A stretch of 64,000 nucleotides of DNA from Heterodera schachtii (Eukaryota > Nematoda > Chromadorea > Rhabditida > Heteroderidae): assembly GCA_023374025.1 (NCBI GenBank), contig SIJG01000004.1, positions 3,935,587 through 3,999,586 of the forward strand. Reading direction: 5' to 3'. The notes under the pieces are model-generated. The model saw nothing but the letters and a program-made list of their open reading frames with translations, did not search any database and was not told the DNA's origin. Each line of letters opens with the position of its first letter. The stretch's first letter is position 1. Shown piece by piece: positions 54,901-64,000 of the stretch. The position numbers and the translations under genes are program-made.

Positions 54901-55155
54901 ATTCTTTCTCATGTAATGCATAATGCCAAGGTGTTTCTCATTTTTTTTCACAGAATATTCACTGATTTGAATTTGCTGATGGCCTTTCATAACTGCAATT
55001 AGCATATTGTCCTCAACCTAATTAATTAAAATGGATTAGTAAATTAATAACCTAATTAATAAACCCACCAATGGAATAGCACTTGAAAATGGATTTAAAA
55101 AATGATGAGAAACAAAAATAATAAAAAGAATTTTAGAAAAAGTATTAAACATCAT
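51920..55155 (-). CDS. Secreted two-domain family protein, intact copy (520 aa)
   Basis: Exons 55155-55069, 55017-54319, 54276-53937, 52356-51920; 1563 bases, closed frame. It is the longest copy. Signal peptide MMFNTFSKILFIIFVSHHFL. Domain 1: EKHLGIMHYMRKNWKCDKI, TECQKYRKYFDILYEYLGRE, VKPKF, LLNQKRLKYEIK, LAIDTANEW. Domain 2: FEAHLGVMYLMRENWQCDQI, KCRKYRKYLDILYEYLFRLY, LPPLVKPIF, LVNEEEFNNEIKEE, LRKEFEQKIKKLCENTKE, end SSPFS. Intron 3 (1580 bases) contains GA-rich microsatellites, a foldback and a tRNA-like sequence with a hAT insertion. It is the sister of the 187-2682 copy. The promoter block and repeat array at 55335-55870 lie upstream. Confidence 0.87.
52370..52580. repeat. (TA)n and GA-rich microsatellites in intron 3
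   Basis: A TATATA run at about 52369-52391, then GAGAGATAG/GAAAGA-rich sequence. A second GA-rich block is at 53215-53360, and both read as CT tracts on the gene's sense strand. Confidence 0.85.
52745..53125 (-). pseudogene. tRNA-like sequence split by a hAT MITE
   Basis: Without the insertion, the minus strand reads GGTAGCTCAGAGGGTAAGAGCA (A box), ACTGGTTTGGATGGG, then GGTCGAGGGTTCGATTTTCC (B box). This looks like a tRNA-derived sequence or SINE head. The element at 52806-53069 sits in the middle. Confidence 0.6.
52806..53069. mobile_element. hAT-type MITE, 264 bp
   Basis: Perfect inverted ends CAGGGCTGCACGCAA and TTGCGTGCAGCCCTG. Exact 8-base duplication CTTCCCAT at 52798-52805 and 53070-53077. 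The interior is tandem GGAAATCCGTAATCCGTAAT units. Confidence 0.93.
53400..53775. mobile_element. Foldback element, about 375 bp
   Basis: Outer arms AACCATCATTATG and CATAATGATGGTT with GTTATTTAAAAAACC nearby. Inner arms GATATCATTTGATAGCC against GGGCTATCAAATGATATC, and TAGAGAACACTTAG against CTAAGTGTTCTCTAT. Same family as 23029-23409. Confidence 0.85.
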
Positions 55156-55334
55156 TTTGTTTTTCTGTTTTAATTAAATTATCAAATAAAAATAAAAACA
55201 TATTTAATATTAATTTATTACTATCCCTACTTAAGACAATTATTTATATTAAATAATGATGTAATTATTTAGAAAATGGGTAAATGCTTTCAGTTTTCAA
55301 ATTGAGTAAAGTTAATTATTAAAAATGATAAAAA

Positions 55335-55870
55335 ATGGCAAATCACACTGCCTTTTAAACGGAGTAAAAATTGGGTTTGAAATAGTGAATGATCATCAGT
55401 ATAACTTTTTGAGTAGAATTTACCCAAAATTTTTATTTTTAATATTGTATATTACCTTAAGTAATGATGCAATTAAACTAGTGATTTATCATCAGTAGGA
55501 ATATCCAGATATATTTTTTACATTATGTAAAATAATGATGCAAATATTTAAAATGTTGATTGATCATCAGTAGGATTATCCAAACCTATTTCTACTTCAT
55601 ATAATTTGCATATTATATTAAATACTGACGTAAATATTTAAAATTTGATTGATCGTCAGTAGGATTATCCAAACCTATTTCTACTTCATATAATTTGCAT
55701 ATTATATTAAATACTGACGTAAATATTTAAAATTTTGATTGATCATCAGTAGGATTATTCAAACCTATTTCTACTTCATATAATTTGCATATTATATTAA
55801 ATAATGACGCAAATATTTAAAATGTTGAAGGATCATCAGTAGAATTACCTTAATTTATTTATGCCTAAAA
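55335..55870 (-). promoter_or_regulatory. Family promoter: TATA block and six-copy upstream repeat
   Basis: On the minus strand the block is CCGTTTAAAAGGCAGTGTGA then TTTGCC (55362-55335), about 190 bases before the ATG. Further upstream, 55380-55870 holds six copies (period about 75 to 95) of GATTGATCATCAGTAGGATT with the following ATCCAAACC. The same unit occurs at 9110-9420, 59640-60040 and 62395-62500. Confidence 0.65.
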
Positions 55871-56239
55871 TATTTAAATATATTAAAAAATGCCAAAAAT
55901 TTTCGAAGTTATTGGAAAAACCTAAATAAGTATTTATGCAAATTGAATTTAAAAAAAAGAAAAAAATGCAATGCAAAAATAATATAATAATTTATATGCA
56001 AGCGAGTGATTTTATTAATATATTTTTTGTAGAATGCTTATTAAAGAGACACTCACTCTTGATAATAAAAATAACTAATATATTCATTAATTTTCAAATT
56101 GTTTTTAAAATTTATAATCGACCCTAATGATTGTTTTTAATAAGGTCCATTTTCCAATTTGGAGAGAGCAATTGGGAAACATTGGGGAGAAGGGAACAAT
56201 CACATACTCCCGAAGCATGGACCCTTTCTCTAATTTTTC

Positions 56240-56320
56240 TTCACAATTTAACTTTGATTGTTTGTGCCATTCACTCGCTGTGTCAATTGCCAATTCAAAA
56301 TCATCTCATTACTTGGCAGC
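56240..56320 (-). pseudogene. Vestige of family exon 2
   Basis: The minus strand retains LAIDTASEW-type text in a short window. The surroundings are unrelated. Confidence 0.5.
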
Positions 56321-57490
56321 CAATGGGCGGTAGAAGCATCATGACATTCTCAGCAAACACTGTGTCAGTGCAGTAGCGTTAAAAACACATCAAAATTAAA
56401 GAATATTGAAACAGCAAATGTTAATGCACCTGCCTGAGATTTTGCTCCTTTATCTTTTTTTATCCAAATTTTTGCATACAGTGGAAATAGCAAATCTGAT
56501 GCATAACCGGGGAACGCAGCAACTAGGATGCCTGCAACTTGGACGTCAGGAGGCAATGGCACACAACGATAAGCCACACACCACGCCTTAAACAATTTGC
56601 CTTGCTAAAATCACAAGAGAAAAAAAGCACCTGGCCAAAATGGTGTAAAGGTAGAACATTGGAGGTGCCAATTGGAATGTGCCGTCTCCGAAACATTTGT
56701 TCATTCGATCGGCCCGACGCCCAAAAGACGCACGCCCTAACAGTGGTAAACGCTTTGAGTTACCGCGGTGGTGCATTGACCCTTTTAATTACCTTAACAT
56801 TTCTTTCGTGATTGCCTTTCGTAGCTTCTTCAACTAAGCAGTACCAGCCTTGAAGCATCCTACGTAACCAAAAGTAAGGCTGGAAAAGATACATTCTGAA
56901 GTGCCTCGGACCGGGTATCGTTGAAGCGCCAAATTGAGGGTAGCGACAGTCACATCAATTAATACCGGTGTTGTGATTGGTCGCGATTGAATGAAAAAAC
57001 TCTTCGTCCGAAAGAAGGTATTGACACCTTAAATAACAACATTCTTACCCATTTCTCTAGCAAAATTGCTTGATGAAGAATAACAATGCCAAAATATATA
57101 GCAGAAGTAGAATAAAATATTGGGGGTTTCTTTATTTAAATATTTAGATTATTGGCATTTAAATGGGGATAAAATTAAAAGAAAAATTATATTCAATCAA
57201 TTTGTTAATATGAATGAATATCGTAATACAGTAGACCGAACATTCCTCAATGAAAATTCGAATATTGGAGTCCGGCGGTGCCGATAACAGGCTTATTAAT
57301 AATTACTCAACGACTCATAAGAAAAAACAATTTAAAAAAACTAAAATAATCCTAATAAAAATTTGAAGAAATTTTATTAAAAAAATTAAATTAAAAATTG
57401 CAAAAAAATAATAAAAAAATGTAAAAAGAAGACAGAACATTCCGCAATAAAATATGAATGGGAAATAGAAATTAATCAACAGATGAGCAC
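56320..57490. other. Unassigned, moderately GC-rich stretch
   Basis: 56365-56595 minus has an open frame (CVPLPPDVQVAGILVAAF) of balanced composition, but no splice sites or family match I can name. 56600-57050 looks neither repetitive nor clearly coding. 57070-57235 resembles the upstream flank at 59165-59285 in degraded form. A partial GC motif (GTCCGGCGGTGCCGATA) lies at about 57270. Confidence 0.4.
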
Positions 57491-57552
57491 TGATTCAATA
57501 AACTTTATTGTTTATATTTGTTGTTGTTCCTTTGGGTAAGGACACAACAAAT

Positions 57553-58797
57553 TTGGCGCAGTCAGCAACAAAAGCGTAAGCGGCATTCATCGGACATTTT
57601 AAAAAACTGATCAACTGGGTGGTGTAAGTTTCCGCTGTGATCGGTTTTTCAACTGAACAAAAAAACTGATCACAAGGGGGTGTAAGTTTCCGCTGGGTGC
57701 GGTTTTCATCGACAAAAAACTGATCACCTTGGGGGTGTAAGCTTCCGCAGGGTGCAGCTTTGACAATTCGACAAATTTTCGACAAACTACAACATGAACG
57801 CGGCTCAACTTGAACAAATTTTGAATGCTGTGCTTGCGCAATCCGAGACAAGGGAATGCAGCACCAGCGAACAACAACCTCAGCAATGCCAATTTGGCGA
57901 GTTCAATTGACGCCCGCATTTAAAAATTTTATTACGACGCGGAGACCGGCAACACCTTTGAACAATGGTTCAAACGATTCGGCACACTTATCGAAGACGA
58001 TGGAAAGGATTTGCCCGAAGCGACAAAAGTCCGTCTTCTATTGGGCAAATTTGGACGAGAACTACAACAAATACCGAGACAGTGTAAGTCCTACCCAACC
58101 CGATCAAATTTCGTGGGCGGACACCCTCGACAAATTGAAAAGTCTGTATGCCGAAACGCGATTGCTGTTTGTCCGACGCTATGAATGTTCAAAATCAGAC
58201 AACAGCCAAATCAGGACATCACATCATTGATCGCACAAACCAATGCATCCTGCGAAAATGCGAATTTGAGCCTCACAAAGGAGCAACTCAAATGCATTAT
58301 TTTGGTCATTGCTCTTCGAGATGAGCATCACGACCTGCGGCAAAAGTCTTTGAAGATGTTGGAGGATGGCCAGAAAAACGGCACCGACCCGCAGAGTGGT
58401 TCCAAAAATGTGGACAAAGGCAAACACCGACAGCCGACCGAACCATGTCCAGCATGTGGATTTTTAGGCAATTGGCGATCGGAATGCAAATTCAATGATG
58501 CAATTTGCCACAAGTGTCAGAAGAAAGGACAAATCGCCAAAGTTTGCCCACAAAAGAACAGCCAGCCATTCATCAGAAAAGGCCGATCAGTTCTCACAAT
58601 TGAAGTGAACACAACCTGTACCGAAGGTTGGAACTGCTGTTCACTGTATTGGCGAATTTTTATCACTGTCAACGGCATTAAAATACGGATTAATGTCGAC
58701 ACTGGTGCTCAAGCCACCATCATCACCAGCAAAACGTGGTGCAAAATTAGCAAACCGAAATTGTCGCCTGCCGACTTGGTCCTTCAATTTCAATTAT
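57553..58797 (+). pseudogene. Ty3/gypsy-like retroelement remnant: leader, gag, protease
   Basis: TGGCGCAGTCAGC at 57553-57565 resembles the primer-binding site that follows the 5' LTR in many gypsy-type elements. Three GTGTAAGTTTCCGC-type units follow in the leader. A gag-like frame starts at 57794 (MNAAQLEQILNAVL) and is broken by frame shifts. Two zinc-knuckle-like motifs (about 58447-58560) keep C-x2-C-x9-C spacing, but the histidines are Asn and Gln. A retropepsin motif VDTGAQATII is at about 58695. The sequence ends abruptly at 58797 in an inverted fragment of the secreted family. No reverse transcriptase or LTR is seen. Inactive. Confidence 0.72.
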
Positions 58798-59170
58798 TTT
58801 TTTTAAATACGAATTTTGGCTTTATTGTTGGAATTCCTATGTATTCTCTACTTAAATATTCGTACAAAATGTCCAAATATTTTCGATTGGCATTCTGTCC
58901 GTTCATGTTCTTCAAATTCCTCCGCAATTTTGTCACATTGCCAATTATTTCTCATAAAATACATAATGCCAAGGTGTGCCTCATATTTTTTGATTGAATA
59001 ATTCATTAATTTGAATTTGTTGTTGTCTTTTCAAAAATGCAATTAGAATTTTATCGTCTCCCTAATTAAATTGTTGGATTATTAATTATTATTACCTTGT
59101 TAATTGACTTACCGATAGAATTGCATATGAAAACGAAATAAAAAATTGATGGAAAATAACGGTGCCAAAA
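58797..59170 (-). pseudogene. Secreted family fragment: exon 1 and start of exon 2
   Basis: The minus strand has the signal-peptide exon end (about 59165-59110), its intron with GTAAGT donor and TAATTAG acceptor, and exon 2 up to VGIPTIKPKF (AHLGIMYFMRNNWQCDKI, then a small deletion in ECQKYRKYL). It stops at the retroelement remnant at 58797. Exons 3 and 4 are missing. Confidence 0.78.
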
Positions 59171-59339
59171 AAATAGCAGAAGCAGAATAACGCATACAGT
59201 TCTTATTTATTTATTTAAATTATTTTATTTAAAGGGAAATATGAAACGAAAATTAAATTCAATCAATTTGTTAATTTGAAAGAATGTCGAGGTTCGCCAA
59301 ACCTTTTGGTCGGGGTGTCTGGTTTTTCAATAGTTATAA

Positions 59340-59640
59340 TTTAAGCTATGATTTTTAGGTGCTAAAATACTGAAATAGTACTAAAATAATTGCCTTGGAG
59401 ATTATTTTTTGAAAAATTTTTTCATTTCTTAGTGGGCGTATTTTCTGAAATTTAAGGTTCAATTTCTTAAGGGTGTATTTTTTGTTTTTTTTTTCACTTT
59501 TGCTATGAAAAATTTGGAAAAAGGCCAATATAATTGCTAAAACTTGAAATTATCAAGTGCTAAACCTCCGTTTTAGGTGTTTTTAGTGCTAAAAAGTCGC
59601 CCTAAATCAAAAATTATTGTCTCTAATAAAGAAGGGGTTT
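59340..59640. mobile_element. Degenerate relative of the 21291 MITE
   Basis: Carries ATTTTTAGGTGCTAAAA near the left and TTTTTAGTGCTAAAAAGT and TGTCTCTA near the right, with CTTAAGGGTGTATTTTT inside. The ends are too eroded to define a target duplication. Confidence 0.5.
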
Positions 59641-60040
59641 GGATAATTTTATTCAAATAATTCTACTGTTTATCAATCTAATTTTCTTTAGAACGATGCA
59701 ATATTAAAGAATTGGGATTGATCATCAGTAGGATTATATAATAAAAATTGGGATTGATCATCCGTAGGATTATCCAAATATATTTAATATAATAATTTAT
59801 TATATTAAAGAACGATGCAATATTAAAGAATTGGGATTGATCATCAATAGGATTATATAATAAAAATTGGGAATATAATTATTTATTATATTAAAGAACG
59901 ATGCAATATTAAAGAATTGGGATTGATCATCAATAGGATTATATAATAAAAATTGGGATTGATTAGGATTATCCAAATATATTTATTATTATATTAAAGA
60001 ACGATGCAATATTAAAGAATTGGGATTGATCATCAGTTTA
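59640..60040 (-). repeat. Upstream-type repeat array
   Basis: Five copies of TGGGATTGATCATCAGTAGG with TTATATAATAAAAATTGG or ATATTTATTATATTAAAGAA between them. It is the same unit as the promoter arrays at 9110 and 55380. It lies beyond the 5' end of the fragment at 59170, so it may be that gene's old upstream region. Confidence 0.7.
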
Positions 60041-60125
60041 TACCAATAATCATTTTCCAAAATAGAAAGTTGTTGATTTTCCTTTTTCCTTTTTTCTTTT
60101 TCAATTTTGCCTTTTCTTAGCATCA

Positions 60126-61606
60126 TTATAAAAATTTTTCCATTTTTTGATCAAATTCATTCCGAAATATTTTTTCAATTTCTGATAGTTCGTTTAAAAT
60201 TTGTTTTCCCTTTTTTACATTTTTTCTTCCATTAAATTTTCCCATTGCTTTTTGTATTATTTTGTTTTTCCAATTTTTTTCCTCTTTTATTTCATAATTC
60301 AATTCCTCCTCATTTAACAAATAAATATAAAAGTCTTCATCCAATTCGCTAAAACTTTCACATTTCGAAAAGTCATTTAACATTTTGATAACTTCATCTA
60401 AACAAATACGTTCTTCAAAATTATTCACAAATATTGGCTTCACTGCTGGCAATTTATTGACCAAATCAGCGTTTTTCCCTTAAATATAAATTAAATTAAA
60501 AATAATAAAAATAGTTTTTTCAGACCTTCGACATAAAGTCGGAATAAATATTCGTATAAAAGGTGCAAATATTTACGATTCTTTTGGCATTCTTCTTCAA
60601 ATTCCCTCGGAATTTTATCACAATGCCAGTTCTTTCTCATAAAATACGCAGCGCCAAGCTCATGGTTCAAATAATCTTTTTGTGGAACTTTCACCAATTG
60701 CGAAATGTAAGCGTCATCAAACTAAATTTAAAAGCATCAAAAGTCTAAATTTAAGTAATTCATATTTATTTTATTTTAATTAAAGAAAACTACCCATGTA
60801 TTTGAATCATCGAATTTTGTAAATAAGATTAATAAATGTTTATCATCATTTATTTTATGGGCTCCCCATGGACTGTTTTCTATTGCATTTTTAAACAATT
60901 CCTCAAAGTTTTCTTTGAATTTTTGTTGGATTATTCCATCCAAAATTTCATTTATTTGCCATTCATTCGCTGTGTCAACAATTGCCAATTGTAAAATCAT
61001 TTCATTAATTGGCATTTTTGGTTGATTTTCAAATTTTTCTCCATAAGTCAATCTCTTCTCATTCAACAAATTTGGTTTATAAAGGACATTAAACAATTTG
61101 TTTAATTTATATTTATAATGACCATTGGCCCATAAATCAAAATAAAATTGCGAAATTCTGACGAGACAATGCACCGCATAAATTAATGGGCCTTCAATTT
61201 CGAAGTCATTCCGTTTCAATACGAATTTTGGCTTCACTGTTGGAATTCCGGCATATTCTCTGTACAAATATTCGTACAAAATGTCCAAATATTTGCGATA
61301 TTTTTGGCATTCTGTCCGTTCATATTCTTCAAATTCCTCCGCAATTTTTTCACATTGCCAATTCATTCTCATAAAATGCATAATACCAAGGTGTGCTTCA
61401 TATTTTTGCATTGAATAATCACTGAATTGAATTTCTTGCTGTCCTTTGATAAATGCAATTAGCATTTTATCGTCCACCTAATTAAATTGGTTTATTAAAT
61501 ATAAATACCCTATTAATTAACTCACCGATGGATTTGCATTTGAAATATGAATTAAAAAATAATGAATAATAATAAGAAAAGGAATTATAAAAAATGAATA
61601 GAACAT
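60126..61606 (-). CDS. Secreted two-domain family protein, intact copy (437 aa)
   Basis: Exons 61606-61526, 61477-60794, 60721-60526, 60478-60126; 1314 bases, closed frame. It is the shortest intact copy. Signal peptide MFYSFFIIPFLIIIHYFLIH, cleavage near SNA. Domain 1: YEAHLGIMHFMRMNWQCEKI, TECQKYRKYLDILYEYLYRE, VKPKFVL, MPINEMILQLAIVDTANEW (one extra residue). Domain 2: LGAAYFMRKNWHCDKI, ECQKNRKYLHLLYEYLFRLY, LPAVKPIF, LLNEEELNYEIKEE. It ends EKFL, perhaps by a late frame change. The promoter (62347-62375) is about 760 bases upstream because a 529-base MITE (61730-62258) has inserted between. Confidence 0.84.
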
Positions 61607-61729
61607 TATATTTCCTTTAAAAAAGAAATGAAAATTAAAACATTTAATTATTGTTGCAATTTATTCATAAAAGTAATTTTAAAAATATTTTTTATTTGAA
61701 ATTAACGAACACAATCTTTTTATAATAAA

Positions 61730-62258
61730 TAGGGCTTCCTTTTTTAGGCAAATGCCTAAAATTTTGCGCATTTGATACGCAAAGATAAGCACGAAAAACA
61801 GGTTTTCCGCTTGGTTTGGGATGTCTACGATGACTTTTATAATGCCTATTTTTGCCTATTTCGGGGTTTTTGTGCCTAATGTGCCTATTTTAGGATTTTC
61901 GTAAAAATCCTTAACAAAAATGCAATAAAAACGAAAAAATACCCCTAAGAAATGACCAAAAAAAAATTTCAGAAAATACGCCCCTAAGAATTGAAAAAAT
62001 TTTCAAAAATAATCCAAAAAATTTAATATATTTTTCTCAGAAAAAATTTTTGGTTTAAAAATTTGTCCTTATTCGGAAAAAAACATTAAATTATTTAACA
62101 ATTTCATTTACAAGTGAAATATTTAAGTTTTACGTATTTTTACTACCTAAAAAGGATTAATAAATATTTTTTTTTGCCTATTTTTGTGCCTATTTGAGGG
62201 TCTTTGTGCCTATGTAATGCCTTTTCACGATTTTTTGTGCCTAAAAAAGGAAGCCCTG
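61730..62258. mobile_element. hAT-type MITE, 529 bp, between promoter and gene
   Basis: Inverted ends TAGGGCTTCCTTTTTTAGGC and GCCTAAAAAAGGAAGCCCTG. Exact 8-base duplication ATAATAAA at 61722-61729 and 62259-62266. The interior has TGCCTATTTTTGTGCCTA repeats. Removing it restores the roughly 225-base promoter-to-ATG spacing seen at 20409. Confidence 0.92.
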
Positions 62259-62346
62259 ATAATAAAAGATTTAATATTCAAAATAAACAATATTATTTTG
62301 TTTAATAAAAGAGGTATTACCTAATGAAGTAAAATAAAAATGAAAA

Positions 62347-62500
62347 ATGGAAAATAACAGAGCCTTATAAACAGAGCAAAATGTTGTTTTGAAATAATGA
62401 TCACCGGTAGAATTACCCAAATCTGTTTTTCTTAATTAATTTGTTATTATTTGAATAAAAAATGATGCAATTATTTAAAATAATCATTGATCAGCAGTAG
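62347..62500 (-). promoter_or_regulatory. Family promoter block of the 61606 gene
   Basis: Minus strand GCTCTGTTTATAAGGCTCTG (62375-62356) matches the TATA block upstream of the 20409 and 55155 genes. One to two upstream repeat units (ATGATCACCGGTAGAATTAC, ATTGATCAGCAGTAG) follow before another element begins. Confidence 0.6.
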
Positions 62501-62960
62501 GGCTGGGATTTTTAGGCATAAAAATCGCGAAATAGGCATTAAATAGGCACAAAAATAGGCAAACAAATTTTTTTTTTTATTAACGCTTTTTCGGTAACAA
62601 AACACATAAAAATTAATCAAAAAACTTATTTTTAATGCAATTTATATTTTTATTTTAAATAATTAAGAAATTATTAAATAAAAATAATGGTTGGCCTTCA
62701 GTAGGCACTAAGAATAGAAATAAATAAAACATAATTTCCTTCCTAATAATTATTTTTTCGAAATTTAAAAGGGAATTCTAAATAATTTTTTTTTCAATTT
62801 TTAAGTATAAAAAACAATTTGCAAGGACATTCGCAATGTTTTCAAGGACAAATAATTCGAGTACTGGATTCATAGCTCATTTGTCAGCCAAATTTCGGCA
62901 TTTTTCGATGAACTTGGCCTGCTGGTGTTGTGCTTGTAAAAGCTGGTCATTGTTTGATCG
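62496..62960 (-). repeat. Dispersed element with TGAATCCAG-type tail, copy C
   Basis: Begins TAGGGCTGGGATTTTTAGGC, a hAT-like end. It contains CCTTCAGTAGGCACTAAG (also at 48030) and the TCCTTGAAAACAT tail. Beyond the tail (minus strand, about 62960-62880) is a coding-like end (NDQLLQAQHQQAKFIEKC, then a stop). Confidence 0.5.
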
Positions 62961-62984
62961 AATAAATTTTGTTTGAATTCGCCC

Positions 62985-63400
62985 CCTTTTTAAAAAATGT
63001 TTATTAAAAACAAATCTTATAAATTATGGCAATTAGTGAAAGGGATTAAAATGGAAAAATCATTTGTTTTATGGGCAAAAGAATATACGACTATTCCCAT
63101 TTGATTTTTCATCAATTTTCTTCATATTACGCGTTGAACAATTGATGGGACATTGTTTGCCACTAAAAAAAAATAATTTTTATTATTCATTTTCAAATTA
63201 TTTCTACTAAAAAAAAATTAAATATGATACCTTGCTAAGAATTTTCTAATAAAAAAATATTAATTTTCAAAACTTTTCGTTAATTTACAAAAAGTCAACG
63301 AAAATAAAAAATTGCTTTCCTGTATAAACTTTAATTTGTTAATTTTCTAGAAATTAAATTATTAGTAAATAAGATTTATTGATTTTTTATTTAAGTTTAG
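62985..63400 (-). pseudogene. Third, truncated copy of the small secreted gene's 3' region
   Basis: Sequence matching 26790-26960 and 29870-30020, including an exon-3-like block 63162-63122 with a TTTTTTAGTGG acceptor encoding ANNVPSIVQRVI and a stop. Exons 1 and 2 are missing: unrelated repetitive DNA starts at about 63420. Confidence 0.65.
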
Positions 63401-63434
63401 TATTTCAAAAAAAAAAAATTCATTCAGTGTCAAA

Positions 63435-63840
63435 AAAGAGGTGTACCGACATTTGCGCCTCGACATTTGCGCCGCCCTACAAAACCATTTGCACCGTTCA
63501 TTCAGATTTTAAAATAATCCAAAAATTTTTTTATTTAAACTAAAACCTAATGTGGCTTATTAATCTTGATATTTTGTTTTCCTTAGCATCTCATATTTGT
63601 CTTTGCTGCTGATGCATTCAGTGATAAAAAACAAAGAATTATGAATCTATTGTTTTGATTAGTTTTTTTTTTTTGCATTTCTTTTAATTGCTTTTTTGTT
63701 ATTGCACACTAATTGAGTAAAACTCGTTGAAAATTTGAAAAATATTTTAAAGTATATTTTTGACTGAGCGGCGCAATGTCCATTTTTGCTTATACGGCGC
63801 AAATGTTCACGGCGCAAATACCGCGGCGCAAAAGTCTCAA
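63435..63840. mobile_element. TIR-like element with GGCGCAAATG motifs
   Basis: The left end has GACATTTGCGCCTCGACATT and the right end has inverted copies (GGCGCAAATGTTCACGGCGC). Exact ends and a target duplication could not be fixed. GGCGCCGACATTTTGGCGC near 24580 may be a relative. Confidence 0.5.
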
Positions 63841-64000
63841 CACGAAAAAAGTATGTCTAAAAATTCTGATTTAAGATTTTTGAAATTTTATAACCCAATT
63901 CTTTTATACCGTTGCAGAGCCATTTACGAAATTATATATGTTACTGTTTACCTACCACTTGGCGTGTTTAAGAAACGCAAATTTATATAATGAAAATTTC

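Noticed and set aside
56365..56595. Hydrophobic ORF on the minus strand as a membrane protein gene
   Set aside because: Composition is suggestive, but no exon borders, homologue or conserved motif could be named.
57553..58797. Complete LTR retrotransposon
   Set aside because: No pair of LTRs, no reverse transcriptase or integrase at this site, several frame breaks and an abrupt junction.

Overview
This window is eukaryotic and very AT-rich. Coding exons are separated by short AT-rich introns (mostly about 45 to 60 bases), and almost every gene starts with a signal-peptide exon. Two genes encode secreted phospholipase A2-like proteins with a cysteine arrangement I associate with nematodes. 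Together these suggest a nematode, probably a parasite with a large secretome, but the sequence alone does not give me the genus. The window is a gene-family cluster thick with small non-autonomous DNA transposons and minisatellites, plus a few broken retroelement and transposase pieces.

The dominant feature is one multicopy family of secreted proteins that I do not recognise. The gene has four exons. Exon 1 encodes a signal peptide. Exon 2 carries the first half of the protein. Exons 3 and 4 together repeat the same domain layout, so the protein is an internal duplication. Five copies look intact (20409-22920 +, 37137-38733 -, 46322-47887 -, 51920-55155 -, 60126-61606 -; 437 to 520 residues). 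Four more are broken (187-2682 +, 11035-12617 -, 13038-14489 +, 40034-41832 +). Fragments lie at 3730-6840, 39228, 42617, 56250 and 58797-59170. Some copies share an upstream TATA block and an array of a TGATCA-centred repeat. One promoter plus array (9062-9420) survives with no gene attached.

Second, 7.0-18.7 kb holds three related secreted genes. A complete PLA2-like gene (17618-18720) has its catalytic His-Asp. Its upstream neighbour (15494-17442) has identical exon sizes for its last five exons but has lost the catalytic pair. A short two-exon gene (7428-7962) looks like the first and last exons of such a gene joined together, with the enzyme core gone.

Third, 24.8-36 kb is a set of segmental duplications. 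Each of two units carries a small secreted three-exon gene (26872-27728 - and 29956-31274 -). The second copy has a 42-base tandem repeat spreading from its 3' splice site and a 5-base insertion near the end. A third piece of related flanking DNA lies beside a different secreted, acidic, repeat-rich protein (34550-35119 -). A GC-rich island at 33.1-34.5 kb probably belongs to conserved, non-family genes.

Mobile DNA: at least nine terminal-inverted-repeat elements have exact 8-base target-site duplications typical of hAT elements. Three of them contain a tRNA-like segment with Pol III A and B boxes. There are three long foldback elements, a Merlin/ISXO2-type transposase fragment, and a Ty3/gypsy-like gag-protease remnant. 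Reverse-transcriptase fragments of a gypsy-like element are twice found fused to a piece of the secreted-protein family. All gene models come from reading splice sites and paralogue alignment by eye, without transcripts.
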